From: Corythucha ciliata
Taxonomy: Eukaryota > Arthropoda > Insecta > Hemiptera > Tingidae
Assembly: GCA_038030265.1 (NCBI GenBank)
Contig: CM075937.1
Coordinates: 28,438,198-28,502,197, forward strand
DNA: 64,000 nt
Direction of reading: 5' to 3'
Numbering within the stretch: the first letter of the stretch is position 1; every line of letters starts with the position of its first letter. Below, one piece after another: positions 10,823 to 21,616 of the stretch. Under the pieces are notes generated by a model. It made no database searches, was not told the DNA's origin, and was given only the letters and a program-made list of their open reading frames with translations. The translations under genes were made by a program, and so were the position numbers.

Positions 10823-12756
10823 GGGCCGTATTCAGAAACCAACCTTTACGTCCCCTTAGGAGCTCCTTTAGTTAAGGTTCCTTTAGCGATTCCTTTAAAA
10901 ATCGTATTCAGAAACGTTCCTTTAGAGTTCCTCGGCAGTTCCTTTAGCTAAAGGGGCCTTAAAGCAAATAAACAATGAAAATATGCTTTTAATGGTGACT
11001 GTACGCTTTATCACGTGAAACCTCTCGCTATTTACGCCTTCAAAAGCCCATTAGTTATCAAAATTGTATGAAATGCCAGCCTATTAACATTGCGTAATTT
11101 TAATTTATTGATGAGCATGGACAAGTTCAAGACCGAAGAGAACCGCAAAGTTTGTGCGGAATGCACAAGGGAATGCCCTGCTGGAGACTGCGTGATCGAG
11201 CAACGGCTACGGTTCTATTTTGGAAAATTCGAATGTAGCCAACGGGTGACAACGTCTACAAATTCCATCCTTGGGCCGCAAAACACAACTACTTTGAGAC
11301 TCATCCAGACTCCCGTCACCTACGGAGATTTTAAGCGGAGTATATGTGCACAATAATTGCAGCCGACGACAACGGGGAAACCACCCAATCTGAAAAATGG
11401 AACGGATGATTCTCTCACTCTTTGGCCACTAGGAAAATATATAAGCTGTTTTATTAGCCCCGCAATGCTTTCAGACACTTCCTTTATGTTCACGATTCCA
11501 CCGGCGTCACCCGTTGGCTGACACCCCGTAGGTCACGAAACTGTCTGCGAGGGCCGTTGCTCGGTACCTATGAGCCTATGAGGAATGAGTTTGTCCAGTG
11601 AATTTCTAAGGAAATGTAACGCTCTTCAACGTGTGACTCAGAAGACGTTTTCGTGGAACGCGCAGTATTCGAGTGATAGGCAAAAATCCGTTTAAAACTC
11701 CGGGGAAAAACGCAGTTTTCTGCCCCCACTGAAGTTCTAAAGAGAAGTTTTGGATGGAAGAGGAGCCTTTTAGCTCCAGGGGGTCTCACGAGGTGGCGCC
11801 GACAACGATGAGCGAGGGCTTTCGTGCGCCCTTGCGACTGGGGCCTTATTCCGAACGGCCGGGAAGAAAATGCCGCAAGAGGGATCCAGGGACCCCGTAT
11901 AAGAAATAACATTATCCCTTCGTGGGAACCAGACTTGCGTCATTTTTCCCTGACACCTCTGAACAGGCAGCACTCAAAAACAGCTCCGGCCGCGGTAGTA
12001 AGCTAGAGGTCGAAACGGTGCCACTCACCGTGCACTTTGACGAAATAATTATTTTCAGACCTATAAATTATTTATTTTGGCCTAGGTTCCAATCCCGTAC
12101 AAAACGAAAATAATGAAATAGATAGGACGGTCACACTTAAAACACAAGGGGAGGCACAACACAAAAAAGATAAATTGACAAATCGTGGTATGGGACCGTC
12201 ACTTGAAGATTTCCCGACGCGTAAATTCTCAGTAATTTGTGAAAGTTTGACAGCCGTAGAGAAACTTGAACCCTTCAGTCAGTCGACGGATCAGAATCAC
12301 AACGTTTCAAACAGTCTGATCTGACCGAAAAGAGACCTTTTGCAGAACCGAATTGGATTCAGATAGTGTGCTTCTTCTGTGTCGCTCATTACGCCATTGG
12401 GGATCCGAAATAAGTTTGAGCGAGTCGAAAAACACAATAAATTCTTCCATTTCTCACATTTTCTGAGGGAAAATAATTACAGTAGAAACACTACAACACA
12501 AGACAAGGCTTAAAGGAATTGTAAAGGAAGCTCCCGAGCTTCCTTAGAGTTATCATAAGTATAACCAGCAAATAACATTCTTTAAAGGAACCACGAAGGT
12601 AAAAGTGGCTTTGTGAATACAATTTTTTCATGCCTTAAAGAACTCCTTTACAGTTCCTTAGCCAATGCGGATAAGGTTGGTTTCTGAATACAAATTCCTG
12701 CTATAAGGAGCCACAAAGGTTAAGGTCTCGTAAAGGTGCGTTTCTGAATACGGCCC
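10823..12756. mobile_element. PIF/Harbinger-like non-autonomous element inside the P-type intron
   Basis: The termini are GGGCCGTATTCAGAAAC (left) and its complement (right), flanked by the 3-bp direct repeat TTA (10820-10822 and 12757-12759), as expected for PIF/Harbinger or ISL2EU-type elements. The outer 150-250 bp on both sides repeat the words GTATTCAGAAAC and TCCTTTAG/CTAAAGGA several times, a subterminal repeat array. The 1934-bp body has only short frames (for example 11090-11356 plus) with no recognisable domain, so it would depend on a transposase in trans. Its right end lies only 9 bp from the splice donor of the THAP exon. Confidence 0.8.
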
Positions 12757-12765
12757 TTAGTGTAC

Positions 12766-13024
12766 CTGATCTTTTCAATATTTTTTTCGACGGAATACCA
12801 ATAAGTTCGTTCTTTAGATCTTTTTCGAAGTCGTCCTCCGAGAAATGCTCAGAGCAAATGAAGGTATTTTTTGTGTTGAGGTTGAGGTCGTCCCTGCATA
12901 TTGCGAGCCACAATTCCCGTCGTTCATCATTTGGAACCCGGTGAAAATGTAACTCTTTTTTCTCTTGCTTAGCCTTTAACCAAGAGTTTTGGCAGCCTAC
13001 TGTGGCACAGGAGTTGCCGGGCAT
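12766..13024 (-). CDS. P-type transposase, THAP-domain exon
   Basis: The frame starts MPGNSCATVGCQNSW and encodes a THAP (C2CH) zinc finger: Cys6, Cys11, then Cys57 and His60 in FICSEHFSEDDF, with the conserved Trp39 and Pro31. This finger binds the transposon's subterminal DNA in P-element transposases. The exon ends with donor TCAG|GTACAC (GT at 12765-12764) in phase 1, which fits an acceptor at 10074. The methionine is the first in the frame and sits right before the THAP consensus, so I take it as the start. The frame continues beyond the donor into the inserted element, which is not coding. Confidence 0.85.
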
Positions 13025-15708
13025 CTTGAAAGTATTCTAAATCAATGATTATATATATATATAAATTTGTGCGTAGTCTGGTGGCAGTGGAATAGTCATT
13101 AGTGTGAGATGTATATGGTGATCAAATTGGGAAGGAGGAAAGAAACACTTCCCCTGCAGCTTCAAGAGGGAAAGGATTGGTTGTAAGCTCAAAGGGTTAA
13201 GCTTGTTATTATTGGTTTTTTAAACATCAATACCTGTGTCCCCGTAAAGGGGATATCGGAAATCTATTATTCAAAAAAGGTCCGATCTCTTGAAAACCCA
13301 AATGCAATTTTCTTACTGTAATAAGGAAGTGGAAATCCATGATACATAATTAATTGTTATAACGTCTTGATTCGTACAGTATGGGGGCATTGTGTGTTAT
13401 TTACCTTAATCTTAATGCTACCCAGTTATCAGTTTCAGTCGGCCAAAGCCCTAGATGACTGCTGGCCGGAAGGACCACCTTTGTACGAGAAAGTTAAAAG
13501 TTTCTTTGAAAATAAAAGAAGAACCTTTGATAATTAAATTACTTTTCCTATATTGTCGAGTATTACAAAATATATTGTGTTGCGAGGTATGAGCAGTTCG
13601 AATTGTTTTATGATCAGCCCCCTCTCCACAGTTTTCCTCTGCGTAAGGTGGATACCTGTGAAATAAAGAATTCCGCGTTGACACCTTCACTACAGAAAGT
13701 TTTTGCTGCCATTTTAATTTTAGTGGTAGGCCTCATCAGATACATTTTAAGGGACGAGCAATGAGCGGTAGGTGACAGACGATAAGGTGGCGTCGCTTTG
13801 GATAGAGCTATGAAAACAGGAGTACGGGTTACGGTAGTCTAGAAAGTGAGAATGATGGGCATGCTGCTCACTGTTCTTTCACTCTTCGCTAACACTTGAA
13901 ATTCATTTTCGCATGTCGCTCCAAGGGTTAATCTATAGAGCACGTTATGAAATGATTAGGTGGGCATCCTCAAATCTAGTCGCAGATAAAGCCACGCGTT
14001 TCATAATAATGACGGCGACAAATTTACAAGTCATCCGTATCTTAGCCACTACCGCTCAATCCTCACTCCCTTAGAGTATCTGCCGCCCACCAACGTGAAT
14101 GCATAGTCGGACGTCGTCCTTTAATCAACTTACTTTGTCCAAAGAAAAAATCAGAATCCTTCACAGAAAATCAAGTATACATACAAGTAAATATGACGCT
14201 ATGACAACCATTCGCATTGGAGTACACCTAGGAAGAATCCCTGATGTTTTGTTTATTATTTTTGCCCACAATGACGTCATTTTTACCTTTCCCCCTCGTC
14301 CATCGAAACGTATGATCGGACCTTCTTTTTTATAGACCTTGGTTTTTAATACATGTAAAATAAGAGGGAAGGATTAATCACTGTTAATCGCAAAGTCATA
14401 TGGAAAACCAAGTCCTCAGACTCGAGGAAAAAAATGTTTTTTATTTTGGATTGGGATTTTTGCTCCCGTTAAGAATAAAAAAGGAGAAAACCCGCCAAAT
14501 ACAAAAATTATTATATTTATGTACAACCCGGAGATAAAGCAGTCCTTATCAATTTCAAAATTTTATGGTAAGCCTGCCTATTACTCCCTAGGGAAAGTCA
14601 CCAGCTTTATTATCTCATCTTTCGGGAGTAAAGGTCATTGTTACCAACTATGAAAGACAAGAAATACTGATTTTGTAGAGTGATTTACTTGAATGACGTT
14701 GGCTGCTCTACATTCCGCTCCCCTGGCTTTTTTTCATTTGTCTTGTTGTGAACGCCGGCACGCCATAAATTCGGGCGGCGCCCTCCTCGCTCTGAAGAGT
14801 CACGGAGATTGGAAGTCTAGCGTCCAGCGTTGCCGAAGGGTACGTTGAAAACTCCATGAAAAGTAAAGAGTAAACCGCAAGAAGAATTCCAGGGGTCGAC
14901 GACTTACCGGGGACCGGGGCCCAGCACAAAGTAAAAATAGATAGCTGAAAACCCGAAGAAGAACACTTACTGCATGTCACCCCGAACACTGAGAGAAATT
15001 TTCAACAGAAATAAGAGGAATTCATGTTAGAAACCGACTCACGTTACGGCATCTTACTGCATTAGGAACTAGTAGCACGATCCCTCATCATGCTCCTTCA
15101 CGTTGGAAGGCATTGGCATAGAGGAACCATGACGTCATACCTTTATCAGGAATCCTTTAGAAATATTGGGATATGAAGAATAAATTAACGTGATCCTCAA
15201 TTGAAGTTATGAGGAAGTTCATTTTTTCCCCTATTGGCTCTTTCTGTGCTCTCACGTTATCGTAACAGTATATTCGGTTGACGTGAATGACTTTCACCAA
15301 GAATCAGTACCCCTGAATCTCTACTTCTAGCAGAGAAACTCAATTTCTAACAGTACTATAGGACATACATTTTCAGTATTTCCTCAGAAATATTAACAGC
15401 GTATAGCTTGGTAGCATGATTTATTAGTATTACATTGCTCCATTATCCTCTTGGCATCTTTTTATTTCCTTGTAATTTGTCAATAAAACTACATAATTTG
15501 ATATCCGATGAGAAAGGCACTCAAATTTTGGGATGGAAAAAAGAAGAGCCAAGCCCTTTCAAGAGTAGGTAAATGAAAAGAAATAGACAGAAAAAAGTAA
15601 AATAGGTATAAGAAAATATTCCAATTACCTTATTTTTTTCAAATCCTTTTATTAACATAAATGATGAAATGGAATGGCATATACAAATATCACAACAACA
15701 CACAATAT
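13025..15708. other. Non-coding stretch between two transposase genes
   Basis: I find no gene with recognisable homology. There is an (AT)n tract at about 13050-13062. A 93-codon minus frame at 14708-14989 contains GTAAGT-like donor words but no known domain. The region probably holds the 5' flank of the P-type gene and the 3' flank of the CMC-like gene; their terminal repeats were not identified. Confidence 0.35.
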
Positions 15709-16372
15709 TTAGTCCACTTTAGATCTATTTGTAACATAATATTTTAAATCTCTCATTAGGGTAATCGCATTAGGACACCGGCTAACTGCATGTTTATACA
15801 GTTTGGAACTGATCACTTTTCTCCACTTCGTAAGCATGAAAGTGGTCATTAAACAATATCGTGTTCAACACTAAGCAACGGAAATAAACCTCATTGTCAT
15901 CTCCTACAATGATATCATTAATTAATCCGAAAATTGGTTGCCCTGCTTTCTCATCAATGTCCAAAGTAATTACTGAACTTTGTCTCCACATTGAGCCCCA
16001 AATTTTCACCCACTGGACGCAGTGAGTTGGTGAAACTCCAGAGCGTAGGACTAAAGTGACTCGGTCAGATTCGTCTAATGATATCAGTTTTCCAAACTGA
16101 ATGCACGAATTCTCGAGCTGATTCAAGAACAAGTCGTTTAAAATGAGCTGGTTTTTTACAGCGATAGACTTGCAAATATTTACTCTACTGCTGTTGGATT
16201 TGGCAATCAATTTCTGAACCCTATGTTTTGATTCGAACCTCATGCTCCAAACCATTCTCAGAGGGCCGAACTGCTTTAGCATGTCGGGGTAGTGCGTCAA
16301 AAAGTGAAATTTGGGTTTAACTGACGAATTACTGACTTGAGAGTAATGTTTTATGAAACAAGAAATAAGGTG

Positions 16373-17443
16373 TGTGACGTATATTAGTGGACAAGAGAGA
16401 GAGAGAGAGAGAGAACGGTGAGGGGAAAAAACTCATATGAGACTAGGAGACTGGGGAGTACGGCGCAGGCCCGCCTGGCATGTCGGGGGTGGGGAGTAGC
16501 CCTTAAATAGGGAAGAACCGGCAGCAGCAAGAAGGTTGGCCCACGCAAGTGTCACGCTCAGAGACTCGGTCCGCAGCATCGGAGAGTCAGATCGGAAACC
16601 GGAAACGCGAAAGAATAAGTCAAATAGAAGTCAGACTCGATCCGTCGGAATCGGGGAGTCGCCACGAAGGTTTGAGAAATTGCGAGTACGATTCGTTCAA
16701 GAGAGTATTAGTTTCGAAGTGAGTCAGTGCCTCAGTTGAGTCGGTTAAAAAGGAAAGTCAGAGCGGAAAGGGCCTTAAGCGAGTCAAGCGGTAGAAGTCC
16801 GCGAGTGTGAGTCAGTGTCTCAGTTTAGGCAGACAGTATATTGGTTCGTGACCAATGGTGGTTTCAGCCACCGTCATTGTGGTGCCTCATCGGAGGCAAG
16901 TTGTCTTCAGCCACCGTCGTGGTGGTGCCTCATCCGAGGCAAGTCATCTTCAGTCCCCGTCGTTGTGGAGCCTCGCCTCATCCGAGGCCAGTCTTCTTCA
17001 GTCCCCGTCGTCGTGGTGCCTTATCCGAGGCTAGTCGTCCTCAGTCATCCTCATCGTGCTGTCTCACTTGAGACCACCCTGTTCCCGAGCCTGTCCGTCG
17101 GTGAGTCAAACTATTCTCTTTCTTTGGCATTGCCTGGTGGTTGCATGCGTCTGGCTCCCTAGCCGTCGGGAAACTTTTGGGCGTCGACCCGTTCGCTCTC
17201 TCTCGAATTGGGAGTGTCAATCAAGTTCAATAATAGTTTTGTTCGTCGTTCTTTATAAATTATTCTTGTATATGATAAACATCGTTTTATGAGATTTCGA
17301 GTAACTAAATCAGTCCTATCCTCCTCCTACACACCAATGAGCAAGGGCCCTCGCTAAAGGGTCAAAGCTAAAGAAAAGAATAGGGGAAGGGAGAGGGAAA
17401 CGGGACATCCCCCCCCTCCTCTTAAAGTTTAAGGAACGTTACA
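16373..17443. mobile_element. Solo LTR (1071 bp) with 4-bp target duplication
   Basis: It begins TGTGACG and ends CGTTACA (the TG..CA rule, with the short inverted end TGTxACG) and is flanked by the direct repeat GGTG (16369-16372 and 17444-17447). A 4-bp duplication suggests a gypsy-type or related LTR element whose interior was lost by LTR-LTR recombination. Inside are a (GA)n run (16387-16412) and a minisatellite. It sits in the transposase ORF between the QLKHL and LISCF codons and does not disturb the frame on either side. Confidence 0.85.
16855..17075 (+). repeat. Minisatellite of about 50-bp units within the solo LTR
   Basis: Four to five imperfect units share the core CTTCAGyCmCCGTCGT followed by GTGGTGCCTCATCCGAGGC. 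It creates open frames on both strands that are not genes. The unit is GC-rich compared with its surroundings. Confidence 0.75.
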
Positions 17444-19136
17444 GGTGTTTAAGTTGGACGATCGTATCGCTGAAAATCCTATCGCTCAGAACGCTTTCTG
17501 TCACTTGACGCAATAGAAGGTACAACTTCCACACTTCATCACCGTTAGGGACGTAATATCCAACTATTAGGCCAAAATATCTTATCAAAGTCAGCATTTC
17601 TGATGCTGTTGTTTTGAGTTTGACAGTAGACCCTACAAAAATCAAACAATTGGTAGGTTTCGTTCCAGAATCTGGTCCAAAATCAAAACTGTGCAAACGT
17701 TCCTCTAACGTGTTGCGATGCAACAAACCTTGGGATAGTAAATAGTTCAATACAAAAACCATTACGTACTTGGCCACACCTTCAAGAATATCATGCATTG
17801 GGTCCACAGCAATGTCACGAAACAAATCAAAACCTTCAAGACCTAGCCAACAACTGGGTTCTTTGATCCCAAACGCGGATAAATTTTCCATTTTAATTTG
17901 TTCTTGATATTCCTCCATATTTCTCATCAGTGTGTCATCTTGATAAGTAATCTCCCCAAGATCTTTTTTATTAATTTTGCAAAAACGACAGCAATTATTC
18001 GACGAAAAGCTTTCATGGAAACCTAAAATTGAATGCAGGCCCAAGTTATCTCCAGTTAAAGCGGCCAACTGAAATTTTACGACACCCTCGAAAAAATCCT
18101 CTTTTATCATTACACCGTCATTTCTTAGAAAATTGAGCTCTTCTATTATTGGTCCGAAAATTGCTTTGTTTCCAAACTCAGCTTTGTCGGAAGAGTGACA
18201 TAGGCCCATTACAAACACATATTTCAACTGAGAAAACATGTGGGGAGGAAGGGAAGGCAAAGACACATAAATTCCTCCCAACTTGTGTATTCCCGCGTGA
18301 CTCCCAAGCGGGTTACCTATCTCAAAGTCGTCGTAATAAAGAATTAAGGGCAAAACCAAACAATTACTTTCATTGGGAACCTGTGTCATTTTTTTAATCC
18401 AACAGGACCCTTGGGTGATATTTTCCAAGCACAGCGGCCGCGCTTCGCTCCCTTCGTTAACTTGATTTAGCTGCTGCATGTGATTTTGGGTAGCTAGCCA
18501 AACGGGTTCAATCGAATAGAACTTTTGCAGCACCATTCTTAAAGGAATGACCTGCATAGTCGATACCCTAGGATTGAGCGACAAAGAACCCCCACTGCGC
18601 TTGGTATCAACCCTAGAACCAACGGTTACTTCTGTTGGTGGAATATAAGTCCCTAACTGCGAAAAATATTTTAAACGCTTGTATTCTGATTTAAAGGGGT
18701 CAAATGTATCTTCTACTTTCGTCAATATGGATTGAAGAGAGCCCCTTGCATCATTCAAACTTTGACAACTGGATAAGCTTTGGTCAAATTGGGAATTTAC
18801 GTTTTCTGTAACTTTACTTATAAGTTTTTGGACATTGTCAACTACAAATTGAACTACCGACCGGCTCACTGATGGGTTGGTGTTCAGGGAAGAGACGAGT
18901 TTGGAAACATGGGTAACTAAAGGTTCATCATAAGCTTTGACTTGGTCTGGAACCTCTGTTTCCATCAGGCTCTCGATTTGGGAAACGTTACGAGAAGGGC
19001 CTGGGATTGCTGAATCGACTTTGAGGGAAGTTGGTTTCTTCAAAGAGGGTTTAATCAAGTGTTGATTAGAATGACGTCGGAAAGAACAAAGATTGCCAAA
19101 TTGTCGAAAACAATTAGGATGACCACAACGATAGTT

Positions 19137-21144
19137 CCATCTTATGGCGTGGATATTGTGGCATTTTTTTTTTTTTAGATATCTAATCACGAAGAGATAT
19201 TGTCTTCCCACACGTCTTTTTTATTATTCCTAACCGGTTTTCGGTCTACAAGGAAACCATCTTCGGGGAAAAAAGAATTCTGCAAATCCCATAAACAACA
19301 TTAAGATTATGACTAGGGACTAGATTAAGAGTTGAAGGGGGGGGGGGGGCAAAACAACTAAGGACTTAACATGGATAAAGGGGGGTCATTTAAAAAAATA
19401 TATTACTATAAAACGTACCTTGTCAAAAAACCTCTAAAAAAAAAAATTTTCGTGTAGAGCACATCTATCACAGTCAAAAACAAATCTGGTATCTTAATTT
19501 CCTTTTAAAGCTATAGTTTTCGGAGGAGCGTTCGGCGGCAGGAGTGGGAGGAGTGAAAGGAAGGGAGATACGGGAACCTCAATTCGCCCGTTGATGCAGT
19601 TCTCGTTGTGGGAGATTTCCTAGTGAATCACGAAGCCCTCCAGAGCATTCAGTACTCCTTTTTTTTTCCGCTCTCTCATTATAATCTGGGCCGTGTGGAC
19701 CCCGTCACCGACGCAGTTGCTGGTATGCTGTCTAAACCTCGAGTCTATTCGGCGGGTATGCTCTTTGAACCTGACAGCAAAACTTCGTGTGGTGCGTCCT
19801 ACATACGTTGCTTCCTTGCAGAGCCCGCACTTGAGCTTGTAGATCCCACTGCCCTTCTCAGGCTCTTTGGGATTCTTCCCGCTTGGTAGCATGTTCTTTA
19901 GAGAACCATTCGCCTTGAACGCTGGTCGGTAACCCGCTCTCTTCAGCACCCTCTCCGCTGTGGAGGCGGAGGTAGACAATAAATTAAATTTCCTGGACCT
20001 GACCATCTCCCGAACAAACACGGCATTAGAATTTGGGGTATATCGCAAGCCAACGGCCACCGACTTAATCATCCCGTCCGAGTCGAACCACCACCCCAAG
20101 CAGAAATTATCAGCTTTGAAGGCTTATGTTCACCGTCTCGTTTCACTACCATTGAGCGAAGAAAATTACAAAAAAGAATGTTTAGCTGTAAGAGAGATAG
20201 CAGTAAATAATGGTTATAATGCCAATATTGTCAATGGCATGATAAAAAAGAAGGAATTCGATCTTTTGTTAGACTCGATCTCTCCCGCACATGCTACAGG
20301 GAACAACGAGTTTAGTGGCGATAAGTGGGTCCCTTTGCCTTATCTGGGTCGGATGTCCTTGGAGGTGGAGAGGGTGCTGAAGAGAGCGGGTTACCGACCA
20401 GCGTTCAAGGCGAATGGTTCTCTAAAGAACATGCTACCAAGCGGGAAGAATCCCAAAGAGCCTGAGAAGGGCAGTGGGATCTACAAGCTCAAGTGCGGGC
20501 TCTGCAAGGAAGCAACGTATGTAGGACGCACCACACGAAGTTTTGCTGTCAGGTTCAAAGAGCATACCCGCCGAATAGACTCGAGGTTTAGACAGCATAC
20601 CAGCAACTGCGTCGGTGACGGGGTCCACACGGCCCAGATTATAATGAGAGAGCGGAAAAAAAAAGGAGTACTGAATGCTCTGGAGGGCTTCGTGATTCAC
20701 GAGGAAATCTCCCACCACGAGAACTGCATCAACGGGCGAATTGAGGTTCCCGTATCTCCCTTCCTTTCACTCCTCCCACTCCTGCCGCCGAACGCTCCTC
20801 CGAAAACTATAGCTTTAAAAGGAAATTAAGATACCAGATTTGTTTTTGACTGTGATAGATGTGCTCTACACGAAAATTTTTTTTTTAGAGGTTTTTTGAC
20901 AAGGTACGTTTTATAGTAATATATTTTTTTAAATGACCCCCTTTATCCATGTTAAATCCTTAGTTGTTTTGCGCCCCCCCCCCCTTCAACTCTTAATCTA
21001 GTCCCTAGTCATAATCTTAATGTTGTTTGTGGAATTTGCAGAATTCTTTTTTCCCCGAAGATGGTTTCCTTGTAGACCGAAAACCGGTTAGGAATAATAA
21101 AAAAGACGTGTGGGAAGACAATATCTCTTCGTGATTAGATATCT
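19137..21144. mobile_element. Penelope-like element, truncated, inverted-copy arrangement
   Basis: A 12-bp direct repeat, ACAACGATAGTT, flanks it (19125-19136 and 21145-21156). The plus strand 19960-20829 encodes the C-terminal part of a Penelope-like protein: the RT thumb (LNFLDLTISR, VYRKPTATDLII, RLVSLPLSEENYKKE) and a GIY-YIG endonuclease (GSGIYKLKCGLC, YVGRTTRSFAVRFKEH). The endonuclease and 3' part occur twice, as inverted arms 19174-19961 and 20367-21144 of nearly identical sequence, separated by the thumb segment. The RT palm with its catalytic aspartates is absent. The left edge has 37 extra bases including a T-tract. Penelope-like insertions are known to form such inverted or tandem partial copies. 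The target was the zinc-finger region of the CMC-like transposase. Confidence 0.85.
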
Positions 21145-21252
21145 ACAACGATAGTTGTTCGATTTCAAAAAGGCGGAACACACTGTTTTATAATGGTGAA
21201 GTAATAATTTAAAGGAGGGGAACTTTTTCTGACAGCTATAGCAATGCAACAT

Positions 21253-21616
21253 TTTTCTGCTAGCGGTCAAAATAATAAAAAATAATTAAAAAAAAATAAT
21301 AATAATAATAAAAAATGAAATTCACTAAAATTCGAAACCGAAATTGAGGCAAATTTATGCTATCAAAAGGGATAAATGTTTTTGTTTAATTTGACAAACC
21401 GAGGTCATACGAGATAAAAAAATCATAAAAAGTAATAAAAAATAGATTGAAAAAATTATGAATAAAACTGGGTACCTTGAAGTACAAGTACAAAAGATGG
21501 CAAGTATAGTACACCCGTCTGAACGCCTCAATAACAATCACGCTGAAAAAAAGGAACAATGCTCACGATCAGAGAAAAAGAGGAGAGGATTGAACAAATA
21601 AAGCGTTGTACCTTTC
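21253..21616. other. AT-rich spacer
   Basis: This lies between the start of the CMC-like ORF and the end of the next gene. It is very AT-rich, with (AAT)n at about 21294-21312. I looked for a terminal repeat of the CMC-like element here and saw no convincing one. Confidence 0.4.

Larger units (their letters stand above)
15709..21252 (-). pseudogene. CMC/EnSpm-like transposase split by two retroelement insertions
   Basis: Three blocks of one ORF: 21252-21145 (start ATG, first C2H2 finger, HCYSCQKKFPSFKLLLHHYK), 19124-17444 (second C2H2 finger, then the catalytic body) and 16368-15794 (C-terminal part). DDE candidates are Asp in LILYYDDFEIGNPLGSH (near 18332), Asp in VDPMHDILEGV (near 17804) and Glu in MRFESKHR (near 16234). 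The blocks stay in register across both insertions (108 + 1681 + 575 nt = 788 codons with stop), so the ORF was open when each insertion landed. After the stop at 15794 another frame continues for about 28 codons (YKHAVSRC to a stop at 15709), suggesting a one-base change near the C terminus. Proteins with the PMHDxLEG block occur in animal transposons that I place, from memory, with CMC/EnSpm; the superfamily name is the least certain part. Confidence 0.75.

Noticed and set aside
11090..11356. Cys-containing 88-aa ORF in the Harbinger-like element
   Set aside because: No zinc-finger spacing that fits a known family; likely chance in a non-autonomous element.
7000..13700. Terminal inverted repeats of the P-type element
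   Set aside because: I compared both flanks by eye and found no convincing inverted match, so element ends are not called.
14708..14989. 93-aa minus-strand ORF as a gene exon
   Set aside because: Contains splice-like words but no recognisable domain or consistent partner exons.
16815..17292. Overlapping plus-strand ORFs of 76-115 aa
   Set aside because: They lie in the LTR minisatellite and are repeat translations without domain character.
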